Shown: one piece after another, positions 35,906 through 45,874 of the stretch
Layout: every line of letters begins with the position of its first letter
Position numbering within the stretch: position 1 is the first letter of the stretch
Assembly (NCBI RefSeq): GCF_017810075.1
Contig: NZ_JADNYK010000004.1
Span: 434,001 to 498,000 of the forward strand
Length of the DNA: 64,000 nucleotides
Direction: 5' to 3'
Origin: Pseudozobellia sp. WGM2
GTDB taxonomy: Bacteria; Bacteroidota; Bacteroidia; Flavobacteriales; Flavobacteriaceae
Made by a program: the position numbers and the translations under genes
Notes under the pieces: model-generated
Databases searched by the model: none
Seen by the model: only the letters and a program-made list of their open reading frames with translations
What the model was told of the DNA's origin: nothing

Positions 35906-38900
35906 TTACTTAATCAATTTACTCGGCGGGTAGCCAAATTGTTTTTTGAAGCACCTACTAAAATAAAGCGGATCATTAAAACCTATTAGGGTGGTTACCT
36001 CGGAAACATTGTACTTCTTAGTTTTTAACAAAGTAGCCGATTTCTTCAACCTTACCGTTCTAATAAATTCTTTTGGCGCCAAATCTGTGAGTTCCTTAAT
36101 TTTCTGATATAATTTTGATGAACTCATACCCAGTTCTTGACATAAAAAAGTGGTAGATAGATCAGCTCTATCTAAATTTTTATCTATCAAACCTGATATT
36201 TTTCTCATGAGCTGCTCATCTACGGGAGAATGAGTCAATAGACTTACCTCACTCTCGGTTTCATCAGAAAATTTCGCTTTCAGATCTAAACGTGATTTTA
36301 TAATATTTTCGATCATTGTTTTAAGCAAGGAAGGGTCAAATGGCTTCACCAAATAACCATCGGCACCTGTACCATACCCTTTAACTTTGTCTTTATTATC
36401 GGAAAGTGCAGTCAATAATACTACAGGAATATGACTTATAAACTGATCATTTTTGAGCCGTTTACAAAACTCTAGGCCCGTCATCACTGGCATCATAATA
36501 TCAGATATACAAATTGTAGGCTTGATCTGTCTGCACATTTTGAGCGCCTCTTTACCATTTTCGGCTTCGTATACCTTATAAAACCCAGATAGATAATCAA
36601 CCAAATATTTACGAAGTTCTACATTATCATCAACGACTAGAACCTTTTGTTTTAAATCGGTATTATGAATGGTCTTTTTTGGTATGTTCCCTTTCAGTTC
36701 TGTATTTTGTTCAGCAGATGGCAACACAAATTCAAAAACTTCACTATTCTTATAGAAATGCCGTTCTACAGGTAATTCAAACGTAAAAACACTACCCTTA
36801 CTAGGTGCACTACTCACCCTAATTGAACCCTTGTGCAGGTTGACCAAAGATTGTACTAGTGAAAGACCGATACCAGAACCGGTATTATTCTGTTTACCGG
36901 ATGAGGCTTGGTAAAATCGATTGAATATTTTCTCTTGACTTTTCTTAGGAATACCAATTCCATCATCACTAACTTCTACGGTTAAAAACCCTGTTTTCTC
37001 ATTGAACCTCAAAAACAAGTCTACGTGACCAAAATCAGGGGTGAACTTTAAAGCATTGGACAACAAATTATAAAGTATTTTATCATATTTATCATTGTCT
37101 ATCCATCCATTTATGGTCTCATTTTCTGAAATAAAATCGAAGGTGATATTCTTATTGTGCGCAAGTTCTTTATACGAATCGAAAATATTCTTTGAGTAGG
37201 CCAGAATATCTGTTCTAGTAGTTTTTAGTTTTAGTTCGCCACTTTGAGCCTTTCTGAAATCAAGAACTTGGTTTACTAGGGTGAACAACCTATTTGCATT
37301 CTGGTGAATAAGGTCGTACCTACTTTTTTGATAATCGGAAACATGACCGGCCCCTTCATCAATCAATTGCTTCACAGGACCAAGTATTAATGTAAGAGGA
37401 GTGCGTAGCTCATGTGAAATGTTAGTGAAAAATCTCAACTTCTCGTTATTCAATTTCACATCATGTTCTCGGTTTACCTTTTCGGTCAGAAGTTCTCTTC
37501 TTAATTTGAGACGTTTATCCAATTCTTTTCTGACCAAGTAAAATATCAATCCGAAAACTACCAGCATTATTAGAAATGCTTGAGGGGTAAGCCAAAACGG
37601 TCGTAGAATTTTTATTTGATAAGAAACGGTTTCGCTCCACTGTCCATTACCGTTTCTCGATCTTATTTTGAACACATAATCGTCAGGAAACAAATTAGTA
37701 TACTGCACCGTTCTTGAGTAACCATTGGTAGCGATCCAATCTTCATCGAAACCTTCGAGCTTATATTCAAACTTATTCAGTTTTTCATTCGAAAAAGAAG
37801 GCTCTGAAAATTGTAATGAAAAATTTCTGTTATCATAATTTAACTCAACAGTTTTGCTATAATTTATATCCTCTTTTAAGGGCACTTGATCATTAACGAC
37901 CATGCCAGGAATAATTTCTCTGTTCGCTATTCTAAATTCTGAAATAACCGGTTTGATAGTATTTAGATTTTGGTTCAGTGATTCTGCCGAGAAATGAATA
38001 ACACCATTTTTACCCGCCAAATAGATATTAGTACCATCTGAACTATAAAACCCTTTTGAGCTAAATACATCTAATCTATTACCACTACTTACATGATAAA
38101 TATTAATCTCATTTCGAGATGGTTTGAATTTAGCCACACTATTATTGTTCATATTCAACCAAAGACCATCGAATCGATCGACCAATATATCGGTAACCCA
38201 TCTTCCTGTAACTTCATCTGGTTCGGTCAAAATATTGAATCGGTCTTCTTCGGCATCATAAACACTTAGCCCGTATCTCGAAGATGCCCATATTTTACCC
38301 TCACCGTCTATCGCAATGTCACTTACATCTGCTATATCACCAATGGTATGTCTATCTTGGGTACGTATATCATAAGCCGTATAATCTTGACGGCCATGTT
38401 TCAATTTTACTGCGCCATTTTCAGTAGCCAGCCATATCGTACCATTTTTCTCTTTGGCCAAGGCGTTAATTTCATACCCTTCTAAAAGTCTGTCGACAGG
38501 TACATGATTTAATTTTCTTATATCAAAAGTAACTGCGCCTTCTCCGAACGATCCAACTAAAAGTTGTTCTTCCGATATTTTCATGATTGCGGTTATCGGT
38601 GCCCCATCAAAACCAACATCAACGGTTTGTTCGCTTTTGTTGGGGTAGTCATATATCAAAACCTTCCCGTTCCAAAGACCGCAGTAAAAAATTTTACCGT
38701 CGTAGGAATAGACAGTAGAAATATCGCTGCGATACTGCAGAAGTGGTATGAAACTTTCATCTTGTGAGACGAAGAGTCCATTATGACGTGTTGCCACAAT
38801 AACTTTACCATCATGAGTTCGTGCAAAACCTCTAATTCTAGGTGCTTTGTTGCCAATAAATTTAGATATATCCCTATTGAGACTAAATTGGTTTTCGTAC

Positions 38901-39937
38901 GGGTCATATTTATCGAGGCCGTCTTCAGTTCCGATCCACAATACTCCAGAAGCATCAAAATATAGGGCTGAAACCAAATTATCCACCAGCGAAGTATTAT
39001 CGGATAGTACAGATTGGTGCAAGGTGAATTTTTCTTGATTTATATCTTCGAGCCGATCGCATTCTATAAGGCCGCCCAAAGTACCTACCCAGTATTTACC
39101 ACCAGGAGCCCGAGCAACCGACAAAAAATAGGGCCCGAGATTTGTTCGAAGCGCCGCATTGGAGATGTAGAGGTTTTCAAAGTTCTTATTCTCTTTATCA
39201 AATTTATAAAGACCTTTTCGAGTACCGACGAATATGTCTTCTTTATGGTCTTCATAAATAAAATTGATATAAGGGTTCTTTTCTACAGAATTGGGTATAT
39301 CTAGATCATAGCGTGTAATCTGTACAATTCCGCCTTTGGCATCAAGATTAATTTTAGCTACACCACCAGTATCAAAACTTCCGATCCAAATATTACCCCT
39401 ACTATCTTCGAAAATAGTTTTTACGTATTCGAAACCTTCGATTTCAACAGTTTCGAAATATTCTTTGTCAGGATAAAAAATGGCCAAGCCCTTAGTTCTC
39501 GTACCAACCCACACCCTTTTAAAACCATCAACATAAACTGACCGTATCTCTTCTTCTGGTAAGCCACCGTCTCTACTTGAGTCAGGTAAGAACGTTTTGA
39601 AGGTTTGAGTGTCCGTTTTAAGTTGTGTAAGCCCTCCCCGAGTACCGATCCAGAGGTTATTAGATTCTTCATCTATCTCTAAAGCCGTAATATCATCATT
39701 ACGTATCGATTCCCGATCGGTAGAGGTACTTAGGTAAGACTTGAATTGATAACCATCGAATCTGTTTAGGCCCGAAAAAGTTCCGAACCATAAAAACCCA
39801 TATTCATCTTGTGCTATATGCCTTATAGAATTATGCGAAAGCCCATTATCATCATCGTAATGACCGAATTTAATATGCTGAGAATTGCCCTTTAAAGCAA
39901 TTAATAACACCATAAAAATGATAAGACAATATCTCAT
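35906..39937 (-). CDS. Hybrid two-component system sensor/regulator (HTCS)
   Basis: 1343 residues holding sensor and transcription factor in one chain. After a signal peptide come two-component propeller (Reg_prop) repeats, recognisable by units like EYGFLWFGTFSGLNRFDGY and SGVLWIGTEDGLDKYD, to about residue 690. A Y_Y_Y domain (about 692-765) and one membrane helix (about 780-800) follow. The histidine kinase has SHELRTPL (phospho-His near 842), the N box NLLSNALKF near 960 and SDDGIGIP. The receiver starts VLVVDDN (about 1097) with phospho-Asp in CISDIMMP, and an AraC-type DNA-binding domain ends at PPSKLIK. It senses an oligosaccharide in the periplasm. It lies 62 bases after the GH28 gene, so regulation of the GH28/GH92/susCD locus is likely. 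Confidence 0.96.
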   Translation of the reverse strand: MRYCLIIFMVLLIALKGNSQHIKFGHYDDDNGLSHNSIRHIAQDEYGFLWFGTFSGLNRFDGYQFKSYLSTSTDRESIRNDDITALEIDEESNNLWIGTRGGLTQLKTDTQTFKTFLPDSSRDGGLPEEEIRSVYVDGFKRVWVGTRTKGLAIFYPDKEYFETVEIEGFEYVKTIFEDSRGNIWIGSFDTGGVAKINLDAKGGIVQITRYDLDIPNSVEKNPYINFIYEDHKEDIFVGTRKGLYKFDKENKNFENLYISNAALRTNLGPYFLSVARAPGGKYWVGTLGGLIECDRLEDINQEKFTLHQSVLSDNTSLVDNLVSALYFDASGVLWIGTEDGLDKYDPYENQFSLNRDISKFIGNKAPRIRGFARTHDGKVIVATRHNGLFVSQDESFIPLLQYRSDISTVYSYDGKIFYCGLWNGKVLIYDYPNKSEQTVDVGFDGAPITAIMKISEEQLLVGSFGEGAVTFDIRKLNHVPVDRLLEGYEINALAKEKNGTIWLATENGAVKLKHGRQDYTAYDIRTQDRHTIGDIADVSDIAIDGEGKIWASSRYGLSVYDAEEDRFNILTEPDEVTGRWVTDILVDRFDGLWLNMNNNSVAKFKPSRNEINIYHVSSGNRLDVFSSKGFYSSDGTNIYLAGKNGVIHFSAESLNQNLNTIKPVISEFRIANREIIPGMVVNDQVPLKEDINYSKTVELNYDNRNFSLQFSEPSFSNEKLNKFEYKLEGFDEDWIATNGYSRTVQYTNLFPDDYVFKIRSRNGNGQWSETVSYQIKILRPFWLTPQAFLIMLVVFGLIFYLVRKELDKRLKLRRELLTEKVNREHDVKLNNEKLRFFTNISHELRTPLTLILGPVKQLIDEGAGHVSDYQKSRYDLIHQNANRLFTLVNQVLDFRKAQSGELKLKTTRTDILAYSKNIFDSYKELAHNKNITFDFISENETINGWIDNDKYDKILYNLLSNALKFTPDFGHVDLFLRFNEKTGFLTVEVSDDGIGIPKKSQEKIFNRFYQASSGKQNNTGSGIGLSLVQSLVNLHKGSIRVSSAPSKGSVFTFELPVERHFYKNSEVFEFVLPSAEQNTELKGNIPKKTIHNTDLKQKVLVVDDNVELRKYLVDYLSGFYKVYEAENGKEALKMCRQIKPTICISDIMMPVMTGLEFCKRLKNDQFISHIPVVLLTALSDNKDKVKGYGTGADGYLVKPFDPSLLKTMIENIIKSRLDLKAKFSDETESEVSLLTHSPVDEQLMRKISGLIDKNLDRADLSTTFLCQELGMSSSKLYQKIKELTDLAPKEFIRTVRLKKSATLLKTKKYNVSEVTTLIGFNDPLYFSRCFKKQFGYPPSKLIK

Positions 39938-39999
39938 GCAATTCTATACGCCTTTTTTGAAACCGAGAAGCTACTAAAATAAGACAGTAGAAATTTGGA

Positions 40000-41574
40000 C
40001 TAGTACTTCTCAATCAAGTTTGAAGATTCTACATCTAATTCAATCTTTTCAGTATCCTTTAAAATAAATTGACCTTTTGAACTTTTCGGTAATTCAATCT
40101 CATTGGCTATAATCCCTTTTACATCATCGAAAACAAAGGCAGGTCTAAAATCTTCATTCTGTAAAGTTAGTTTAATATTTTTCATTGATATACCACTGGC
40201 ATGGCGAACATATAGCCCGTACGCCGGCAGTTCGCCGAACATAGTAAATTCAGGGTAACCTTTGACTTCTTCGGGAACTTGGGCCAATCTACTTAAGGGG
40301 ATGTAAGCCATACTTTTAGATGCCCTGCCCGGATAGCTAATTTCTATATTTTCTAAAGAAACATTTTCTATATGATGCCCTGGTATACCCGCAATAGAGG
40401 AAGCAAAGGGGTTATGGAAATAGTTTACCTCGGGCCCTCTTAAATCGTAGTCTATATCGGGTCGCCCGAAAGGCACCTCTACCTTCACATTCTTTATACT
40501 AATGTTTTTTACCACCCCTGATTTTTCACCGTCACGATGCCCTAACCTAATGAAAAATGCATTTCCGGTATTTTTTGCAACAACATTGTTCACATTAATA
40601 TTTTCGATAACCGCCCCATCAACGGATTCAAATGCTAAAGCGGAACGAAACGTATCGAAGACCTGAATGTTCTCTATGGTCACATTTTTGAAGCCCCCGT
40701 AAGAAGCAGAACCGAACTTGATTGCACTTGCACTTGATCTGATAACATTATTGGCAATATAAATACTGTCATTGGCATAGCCCGGGTAATATGATTTTAA
40801 ACAGATACCATCATCGGCCGAATTGATATTGCAATTGGTTATTCGTACGTTTTTAGAATCGGTAATATCCATTCCATCGTTGTTCCAATACGATCGGTTT
40901 ACCACCGTCAAGCCATCGATCACCAAATTATTGCAGAGTTCAAAAGACAAGCCCCAACAAGCGGCTTCACCTACTTTTAAATCTCGTACTTCAACATTAT
41001 TACATTGGGAAAACCGAAATAATTTCGGTCGCATAGTTTCATTGGGCCTATGCCTCTTCACATTATAATTTGGGTCAATAGTTATACCGGCATGGTGCAA
41101 GCTATCGATTTTAAGGGCCAATTCAAGACCTTGACCATCGATAATGCCCTTACCTGCGAGTTTGATATTGTTCGCCTTATGTGCAAGAATCAAGGCCATT
41201 TGAGAATTATCATCCTTTTTGGGTGAAACCGGCCGACCTTCAAAATCCATCTTTTTATAATCTGTCGGGTTCGTACTGCCAAGTAATACGGCACCTTCTT
41301 CAAAAAAGAGGGTTACATTGCTCTTTAGTTCAATACTACCTGATAAAAACTTACCCTTCGTAAAAACTACTTTGCCACCCTTTTTCCTTTTATGTGCTGC
41401 ATCTATAGCCTTCTGAATCGCCTTTGTATTTAGGGTGGTACCATCGGGTACAGCACCGTAATCAGTAACCAAAAACTGCTTTTTATCATCATGATCGATC
41501 AGCAAAGTTTCATTGGACATCGAAACAAAAAGAAGTAATATAAATGGCAGTGCATATAAAATCTCTCTCTTCAT
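40000..41574 (-). CDS. GH28 family glycoside hydrolase (polygalacturonase-like)
   Basis: 524 residues with a signal peptide. Right-handed beta-helix of GH28: the start FLVTDYGAVPDGTTLNTKAIQKA is classic. The catalytic region shows NNDGMDIT (Asp236) and NSADDGICLKS (Asp254-Asp255), the three acids of the family. The usual GHG block is not conserved (SASAIKFGSASYGG), which is common in exo-acting and rhamnogalacturonan-type members. GH28 enzymes hydrolyse alpha-linked galacturonic acid in pectins. Eight bases separate it from GH92 upstream and 62 from the sensor downstream. Substrate beyond a uronic-acid-containing glycan is inference. Confidence 0.92.
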   Translation of the reverse strand: MKREILYALPFILLLFVSMSNETLLIDHDDKKQFLVTDYGAVPDGTTLNTKAIQKAIDAAHKRKKGGKVVFTKGKFLSGSIELKSNVTLFFEEGAVLLGSTNPTDYKKMDFEGRPVSPKKDDNSQMALILAHKANNIKLAGKGIIDGQGLELALKIDSLHHAGITIDPNYNVKRHRPNETMRPKLFRFSQCNNVEVRDLKVGEAACWGLSFELCNNLVIDGLTVVNRSYWNNDGMDITDSKNVRITNCNINSADDGICLKSYYPGYANDSIYIANNVIRSSASAIKFGSASYGGFKNVTIENIQVFDTFRSALAFESVDGAVIENINVNNVVAKNTGNAFFIRLGHRDGEKSGVVKNISIKNVKVEVPFGRPDIDYDLRGPEVNYFHNPFASSIAGIPGHHIENVSLENIEISYPGRASKSMAYIPLSRLAQVPEEVKGYPEFTMFGELPAYGLYVRHASGISMKNIKLTLQNEDFRPAFVFDDVKGIIANEIELPKSSKGQFILKDTEKIELDVESSNLIEKY

Positions 41575-41582
41575 AGGTAGTG

Positions 41583-43895
41583 TTAATTTGGGTTTTCGGT
41601 CATATGCAGAATCAATTCGCCTCCATTAATAATATCTTGATGTTTAATCGTAAAATCTGATAAAATCGAGTCATTAAAGGAGGGAGTATCGGAATACAGA
41701 TGATTATCACTGTTGTCATTCGCGATGATTACGAACTGACCTCCCGGATAATATTTTGAATTTAATTGGATGGTTATTTTATCGAAAATCGGGCTTCCTA
41801 TTTGGTATTCGGGATTCTCCTCTGTACCCCCGTTCATTTGGAATAGACCTATTTTGTAAAGCACGTTTAAACTCCCCATAAGACCTTGGTCTTCGTCGCC
41901 GTTGTAACCCGTGTCAGGGGCTAGACCACTAAAGGCTTTTTTAACAACGGTTCTCGACCAGTATTGGGTTAGGTCAGGCCTTCCTAATTTATTAAATACA
42001 AAAGGGGTCTGAATAGAAGGTTGGTTTCCTAAATTAATAGGAATTCTTCTGTATTCGGGGTGCAACTCACTTTCATGGGAACTACCTGAAGTAAAGTTGA
42101 GTTCTTCGGCTTTTTCAAATTGCTCATTCAACTTTTCAACAGCCTTTTCCTTTCCGCCCATCAAATCACTCAACCCAGTTAGGTCATGTGGAACGAACCA
42201 AGTAGACTGTGCAGCGTTCGACTCCACAAAACCGTTCTCATAGTCGTAGGCATCAAAATCTTCTCGCCATTTACCTGATACATCTCTAGGCCCCATCCAC
42301 CCCTCATCTTTATTGAAAACATTTTTATAGTTCTTGCAACGTGCCATGAAATACTTATTTTCTTCTTCCTTACCCAATTTTTTGGCCAATTGCGCCAAGG
42401 TGTAGTCTTGATAAGCATATTCTAAAGTTTGTCCTGAACCATCTAGATGAATGCCAAACTTGCCTTCCGGAAGCGGGTTAGGCACATAGCCATCTTTCAA
42501 GTAATAAGACAATCCACCACCAATATCTGTTCTGTGTTCATAGCCTGCCTTGCCCATGATACCGCCTAACATATGATTCTTTTTCAGCGCACTAAAAATG
42601 GTATCAAGGTTATCGTTCACCAGATTTTTTTGAATTGCCGAAACTATAAAAGGTGTCGATGATGCACCAGTCATCACATAGGTATAATTACCGCCCGAAG
42701 GACCACGCGGTACTAAACCACCATCTTTATAGTACTGCATCAAAGAATGACTGAATTCTTCCATAATCTCAGGGTACACTAGACCCCAAAGCGTATTAAT
42801 CGTCCACTGGGCACCCCAGAACGAGTCCGAATTATAATGGTTGAATTTTGGCTTTCCGCCTACATCAACGGGTAATTGGCCCACACGAAAATTTTCTTTC
42901 GTATTATCGGGGTATGCCCCGTTTACATCACTTATAATTCGGCGACCTTGAAGGGCATGCCAAAGATCGGTGTAAAACCTGCGTTGGTCGGTTTCTGAAC
43001 CACCTTCCACCTTAATTCTAGATAACATTCCTTCCCATTCCGCTTGGGAATCTTTTACCACCTGTTCAAATTGCCAGTGTGGCAGTTCCTCTTCCATATT
43101 CAAATTGGCGTTTTCTACAGAGGTATAAGAAATGGCCACCTTCATTAGTACCGGTTCATCCGATTTGTTCAAGTGCAAAAGGTAATTTTTTGATTCGACA
43201 TCCCTTTCAATCGAAGCGATGGGAGTATTTAACTTCACCTTGAAATAGGTAGTTAAAGGTTTGGGCCTTCTAAAAGTGGGCTGCATCACAAAACTTCCGG
43301 AAAGTTCCATATTCCCATCTTTTGTCAAATGGCCATCACTGATCTCACACGGGCCCAATTGAGCATTTAAATTAAAAAGTACCGCCCGCTTTTCAACATT
43401 CGCTTCAGGAAAGACATATTTATGAAAACCTACTCTTTTCGTGCTGGTCAGCTCAACGGCAATTTTTTGTTTGTCTAGCTCTAAGTAATGATAACCAGGA
43501 GTTATTCTTTCAGTTTCATGACTGAAACTGGAATAAAAATCTGTAAATAGTTCTTTATTTTTCTCAAGGGAAGTTGATACCGGCATTACCGATAGCCCGC
43601 TCATTTGCCATGCATGAATATGACTAAACCCTCTTACCGTATCTACTTTATGCCTGTACCCGCTACCCCAAGCTCCGTTAGTCTCTGTATCAGGACTCAA
43701 GTTTACCATACCAAAGGGTCGATTGGCCGATGAAAAGAAAAACCAGCGTGAATTTTCAGTGTCGAGCAAGGGGTATACTTTCTCAACCAATGAAGTTGTT
43801 TTTGTTGATTCTATTTCAGTTTGGTTACAAGAAGACAACAAAGATATCAAGGTCAATATCCCCACCCCCCATAAAGAAACCTTTCCTATTTTCAT
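41583..43895 (-). CDS. GH92 family glycosidase (alpha-mannosidase-type) lipoprotein
   Basis: 770 residues. Lipobox SSC with Cys23 (LISLLSSC). The N-terminal beta-sandwich has NRPFGMVNLSPDT, GYRHKVDTVRGFSHIH and the tail ends in a GH92-like domain (TIQLNSKYYPGGQFVI). The barrel motifs GNQPSIQTPFVFNKLG and YNGDEDQGLMGSLNVLYKIG correspond to the GH92 calcium and catalytic Glu/Asp blocks, although GNEPSHH is altered to GNQPSIQ. GH92 members are calcium-dependent exo-alpha-mannosidases; the replacement of His in that motif may alter the sugar accepted. Part of the operon with GH28, 64 bases after the 596-residue gene. Confidence 0.88.
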   Translation of the reverse strand: MKIGKVSLWGVGILTLISLLSSCNQTEIESTKTTSLVEKVYPLLDTENSRWFFFSSANRPFGMVNLSPDTETNGAWGSGYRHKVDTVRGFSHIHAWQMSGLSVMPVSTSLEKNKELFTDFYSSFSHETERITPGYHYLELDKQKIAVELTSTKRVGFHKYVFPEANVEKRAVLFNLNAQLGPCEISDGHLTKDGNMELSGSFVMQPTFRRPKPLTTYFKVKLNTPIASIERDVESKNYLLHLNKSDEPVLMKVAISYTSVENANLNMEEELPHWQFEQVVKDSQAEWEGMLSRIKVEGGSETDQRRFYTDLWHALQGRRIISDVNGAYPDNTKENFRVGQLPVDVGGKPKFNHYNSDSFWGAQWTINTLWGLVYPEIMEEFSHSLMQYYKDGGLVPRGPSGGNYTYVMTGASSTPFIVSAIQKNLVNDNLDTIFSALKKNHMLGGIMGKAGYEHRTDIGGGLSYYLKDGYVPNPLPEGKFGIHLDGSGQTLEYAYQDYTLAQLAKKLGKEEENKYFMARCKNYKNVFNKDEGWMGPRDVSGKWREDFDAYDYENGFVESNAAQSTWFVPHDLTGLSDLMGGKEKAVEKLNEQFEKAEELNFTSGSSHESELHPEYRRIPINLGNQPSIQTPFVFNKLGRPDLTQYWSRTVVKKAFSGLAPDTGYNGDEDQGLMGSLNVLYKIGLFQMNGGTEENPEYQIGSPIFDKITIQLNSKYYPGGQFVIIANDNSDNHLYSDTPSFNDSILSDFTIKHQDIINGGELILHMTENPN

Positions 43896-43959
43896 ATTCG
43901 GTTTAATTTAGTCGTTAGTTAAGTTTATAGCTGTTTTTTTGGTTGGCTTTAAAGTTAAC

Positions 43960-45750
43960 CTAACCAATAGTCATTTTATGATTAAAGGGGGTGAAACCTG
44001 TAAGAAATACATGTTCACCCTCAGCACGCAGGCTACCCCCGTGATAGCCATATTTTTCGTTTTCTAATCTTGATATTCTTTGATGTTCAAATATTCCGGG
44101 GCCGAATTTAATTGTATCACTCCCTACTTTATATTCACCATACCCCTTTTTTAGAAAATTGTTATCAGGTGCAATTGGTAATGCACCGACCAATTCACCT
44201 CCTTTTCTAAAACAGAGCTCAATAGTAACTTCAACATTTGGCGGCCCTTCAACTTTAAAATCGATTTCTAAAACTCCATCATTTTCTATAATGTCAATCG
44301 TAGAAACCTGTTTTTTGATATTACTCTTAGCCCTTAAATCAAAAGACATTTTATTCCAAAATCTCCCATCTTCAGATGCAGATAGTTTATAATCGCCATC
44401 TGCTATATGATTTTGGGCAGCCAAAGGTTGATAATAATAGGCTTCTTTTGTTTCATACAACTTATAGGATTGATTTTGCTTATTGAGGCCCTCGCTGCGA
44501 AAATAACCCATTCTAAAAAATGAAGTCGACAATCGCATATGTTCGAGAATGGCCTTTCCTTTTCTGTAGGTAAGAAAATTAGGGTTGGAAGATTTTCCTG
44601 AAATAACTTCGATAGGCCTATCGTTACCGCCAAAGATGGTAATATATCTATTTCCTTTTTTAATTCTAGCTAAATGGGATGTTGAAAAAAGCTTTTCAAA
44701 ATCACCAATAGCTTTGTTTGAGATAGGAAGTTCTTTCTCTAAATCTCTATTCACCATAAAATCTATCAGCGAGTGTGAAAGAATTTCAGTCTTAAAATCA
44801 GGTAATTTCTCTATTTGATTGGTCATATCGACCAGCAGCGAATTATTAGTAATAATTGCCATATATCGATATTCTAAATAAAACTTAGTGACATTTATGG
44901 GTTTTATTTGGTCCTGTCTTCTAGAATCGATTGAAACCACATTACCGTTCAGTTCGGTATAATAATAATATGTAATCAGGTTTTTGACCACAAAATCAAG
45001 AAGCTCAGGCCTATCGAGCAATCTAGCCATGGTAATGAACGCCCTATTGATTACAGCAGAATAATTGGCACTTCGTTCAAGATAATGACCGTCTTGATTC
45101 TGGTAAATACCTTCAGCCAACCACTCTTCTATTCTCTCTATATATCTGGTGTCGGGGTAAAGAGAATTTATATTTGCAAGGGCGGCGCAAACGACCCACC
45201 TGTGGTTAGGAGTATGAACGCCCCCTGTAATCATGGCCTCGCCCGCTTTTAAAATAAACTTTTTTAGCTTATCTCTGACTACCTGTAACTCTATATATTT
45301 ATCACTAAGCAATACTTTCATTGCACCGCACAAGTGTTCTAATACAAAAGCCGTATCTGGAGGCGACTGCCTATTTCCTCCGGAATCTAAGGTACCGTCA
45401 TCGTATTGCCCTTTCAAAAGAATATTTATATCGCCACTTAATTTTTCAACCAAAGTACTCGACCTATAGTATGATGAATCAGGATTGGAGACAGAAGCGG
45501 ATAAAACAGAAATATTATTTGCCAACCGACGGTAAGAGTGAAGGCGAATATCTAGGTCTAAACTATTATTTTCAAGAATTTTCTCAACACTAGCATCATT
45601 ATTTAAAACTAATAATTTTAGCAACCGAACATCCTTTCTCAGATTAGGTGTAAAAATGTTTCTAGCAAAGGTATATTCACTCATTAAAGAACCGACTACT
45701 GCCAAACTTCCAATTTTTAAAAACTGTTTGCGACTCAATCGATATTTCAT
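43960..45750 (-). CDS. Exported alpha/alpha-barrel enzyme, family unrecognised (polysaccharide lyase-like)
   Basis: 596 residues. The N-terminus SRKQFLKIGSLAVVGSLMSE resembles a Tat signal with Lys in place of the second Arg. Residues about 80-330 are helical with DGTLDSGGNRQSPPDTAFVL, GGVHTPNHRWVVCAALAN and DGHYLERSANYSAVINRAF, a pattern of Asn/His/Tyr residues seen in alpha/alpha-toroid lyases and related glucuronidases. From about 360 a beta-rich half follows, like the beta-sandwich of heparinase II/III-type proteins. It is encoded directly after susD with GH92 and GH28 downstream, so an extracytoplasmic glycan-cleaving role is likely. I cannot assign a CAZy family by eye. Confidence 0.65.
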   Translation of the reverse strand: MKYRLSRKQFLKIGSLAVVGSLMSEYTFARNIFTPNLRKDVRLLKLLVLNNDASVEKILENNSLDLDIRLHSYRRLANNISVLSASVSNPDSSYYRSSTLVEKLSGDINILLKGQYDDGTLDSGGNRQSPPDTAFVLEHLCGAMKVLLSDKYIELQVVRDKLKKFILKAGEAMITGGVHTPNHRWVVCAALANINSLYPDTRYIERIEEWLAEGIYQNQDGHYLERSANYSAVINRAFITMARLLDRPELLDFVVKNLITYYYYTELNGNVVSIDSRRQDQIKPINVTKFYLEYRYMAIITNNSLLVDMTNQIEKLPDFKTEILSHSLIDFMVNRDLEKELPISNKAIGDFEKLFSTSHLARIKKGNRYITIFGGNDRPIEVISGKSSNPNFLTYRKGKAILEHMRLSTSFFRMGYFRSEGLNKQNQSYKLYETKEAYYYQPLAAQNHIADGDYKLSASEDGRFWNKMSFDLRAKSNIKKQVSTIDIIENDGVLEIDFKVEGPPNVEVTIELCFRKGGELVGALPIAPDNNFLKKGYGEYKVGSDTIKFGPGIFEHQRISRLENEKYGYHGGSLRAEGEHVFLTGFTPFNHKMTIG

Positions 45751-45794
45751 AGAAGTAAACCTATTGAATGGTTAATCAAATATTATTTAGAAGA

Positions 45795-45825
45795 CAAAAG
45801 AAGGGCGGACAAATTAGCCCGCCCT
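45795..45825 (-). terminator. Hairpin after susD (terminator or attenuator)
   Basis: AGGGCGG (45802-45808) pairs with CCGCCCT (45819-45825) around a 10-base loop; the minus strand continues into TTCTTTTG. It lies between the susD stop and the next gene, so it may give high susCD and lower enzyme expression. Confidence 0.6.
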
Positions 45826-45874
45826 AAACTAACAAAAACTGCTCACTCAACTAACAAATGAGTTTTTAAATTTC

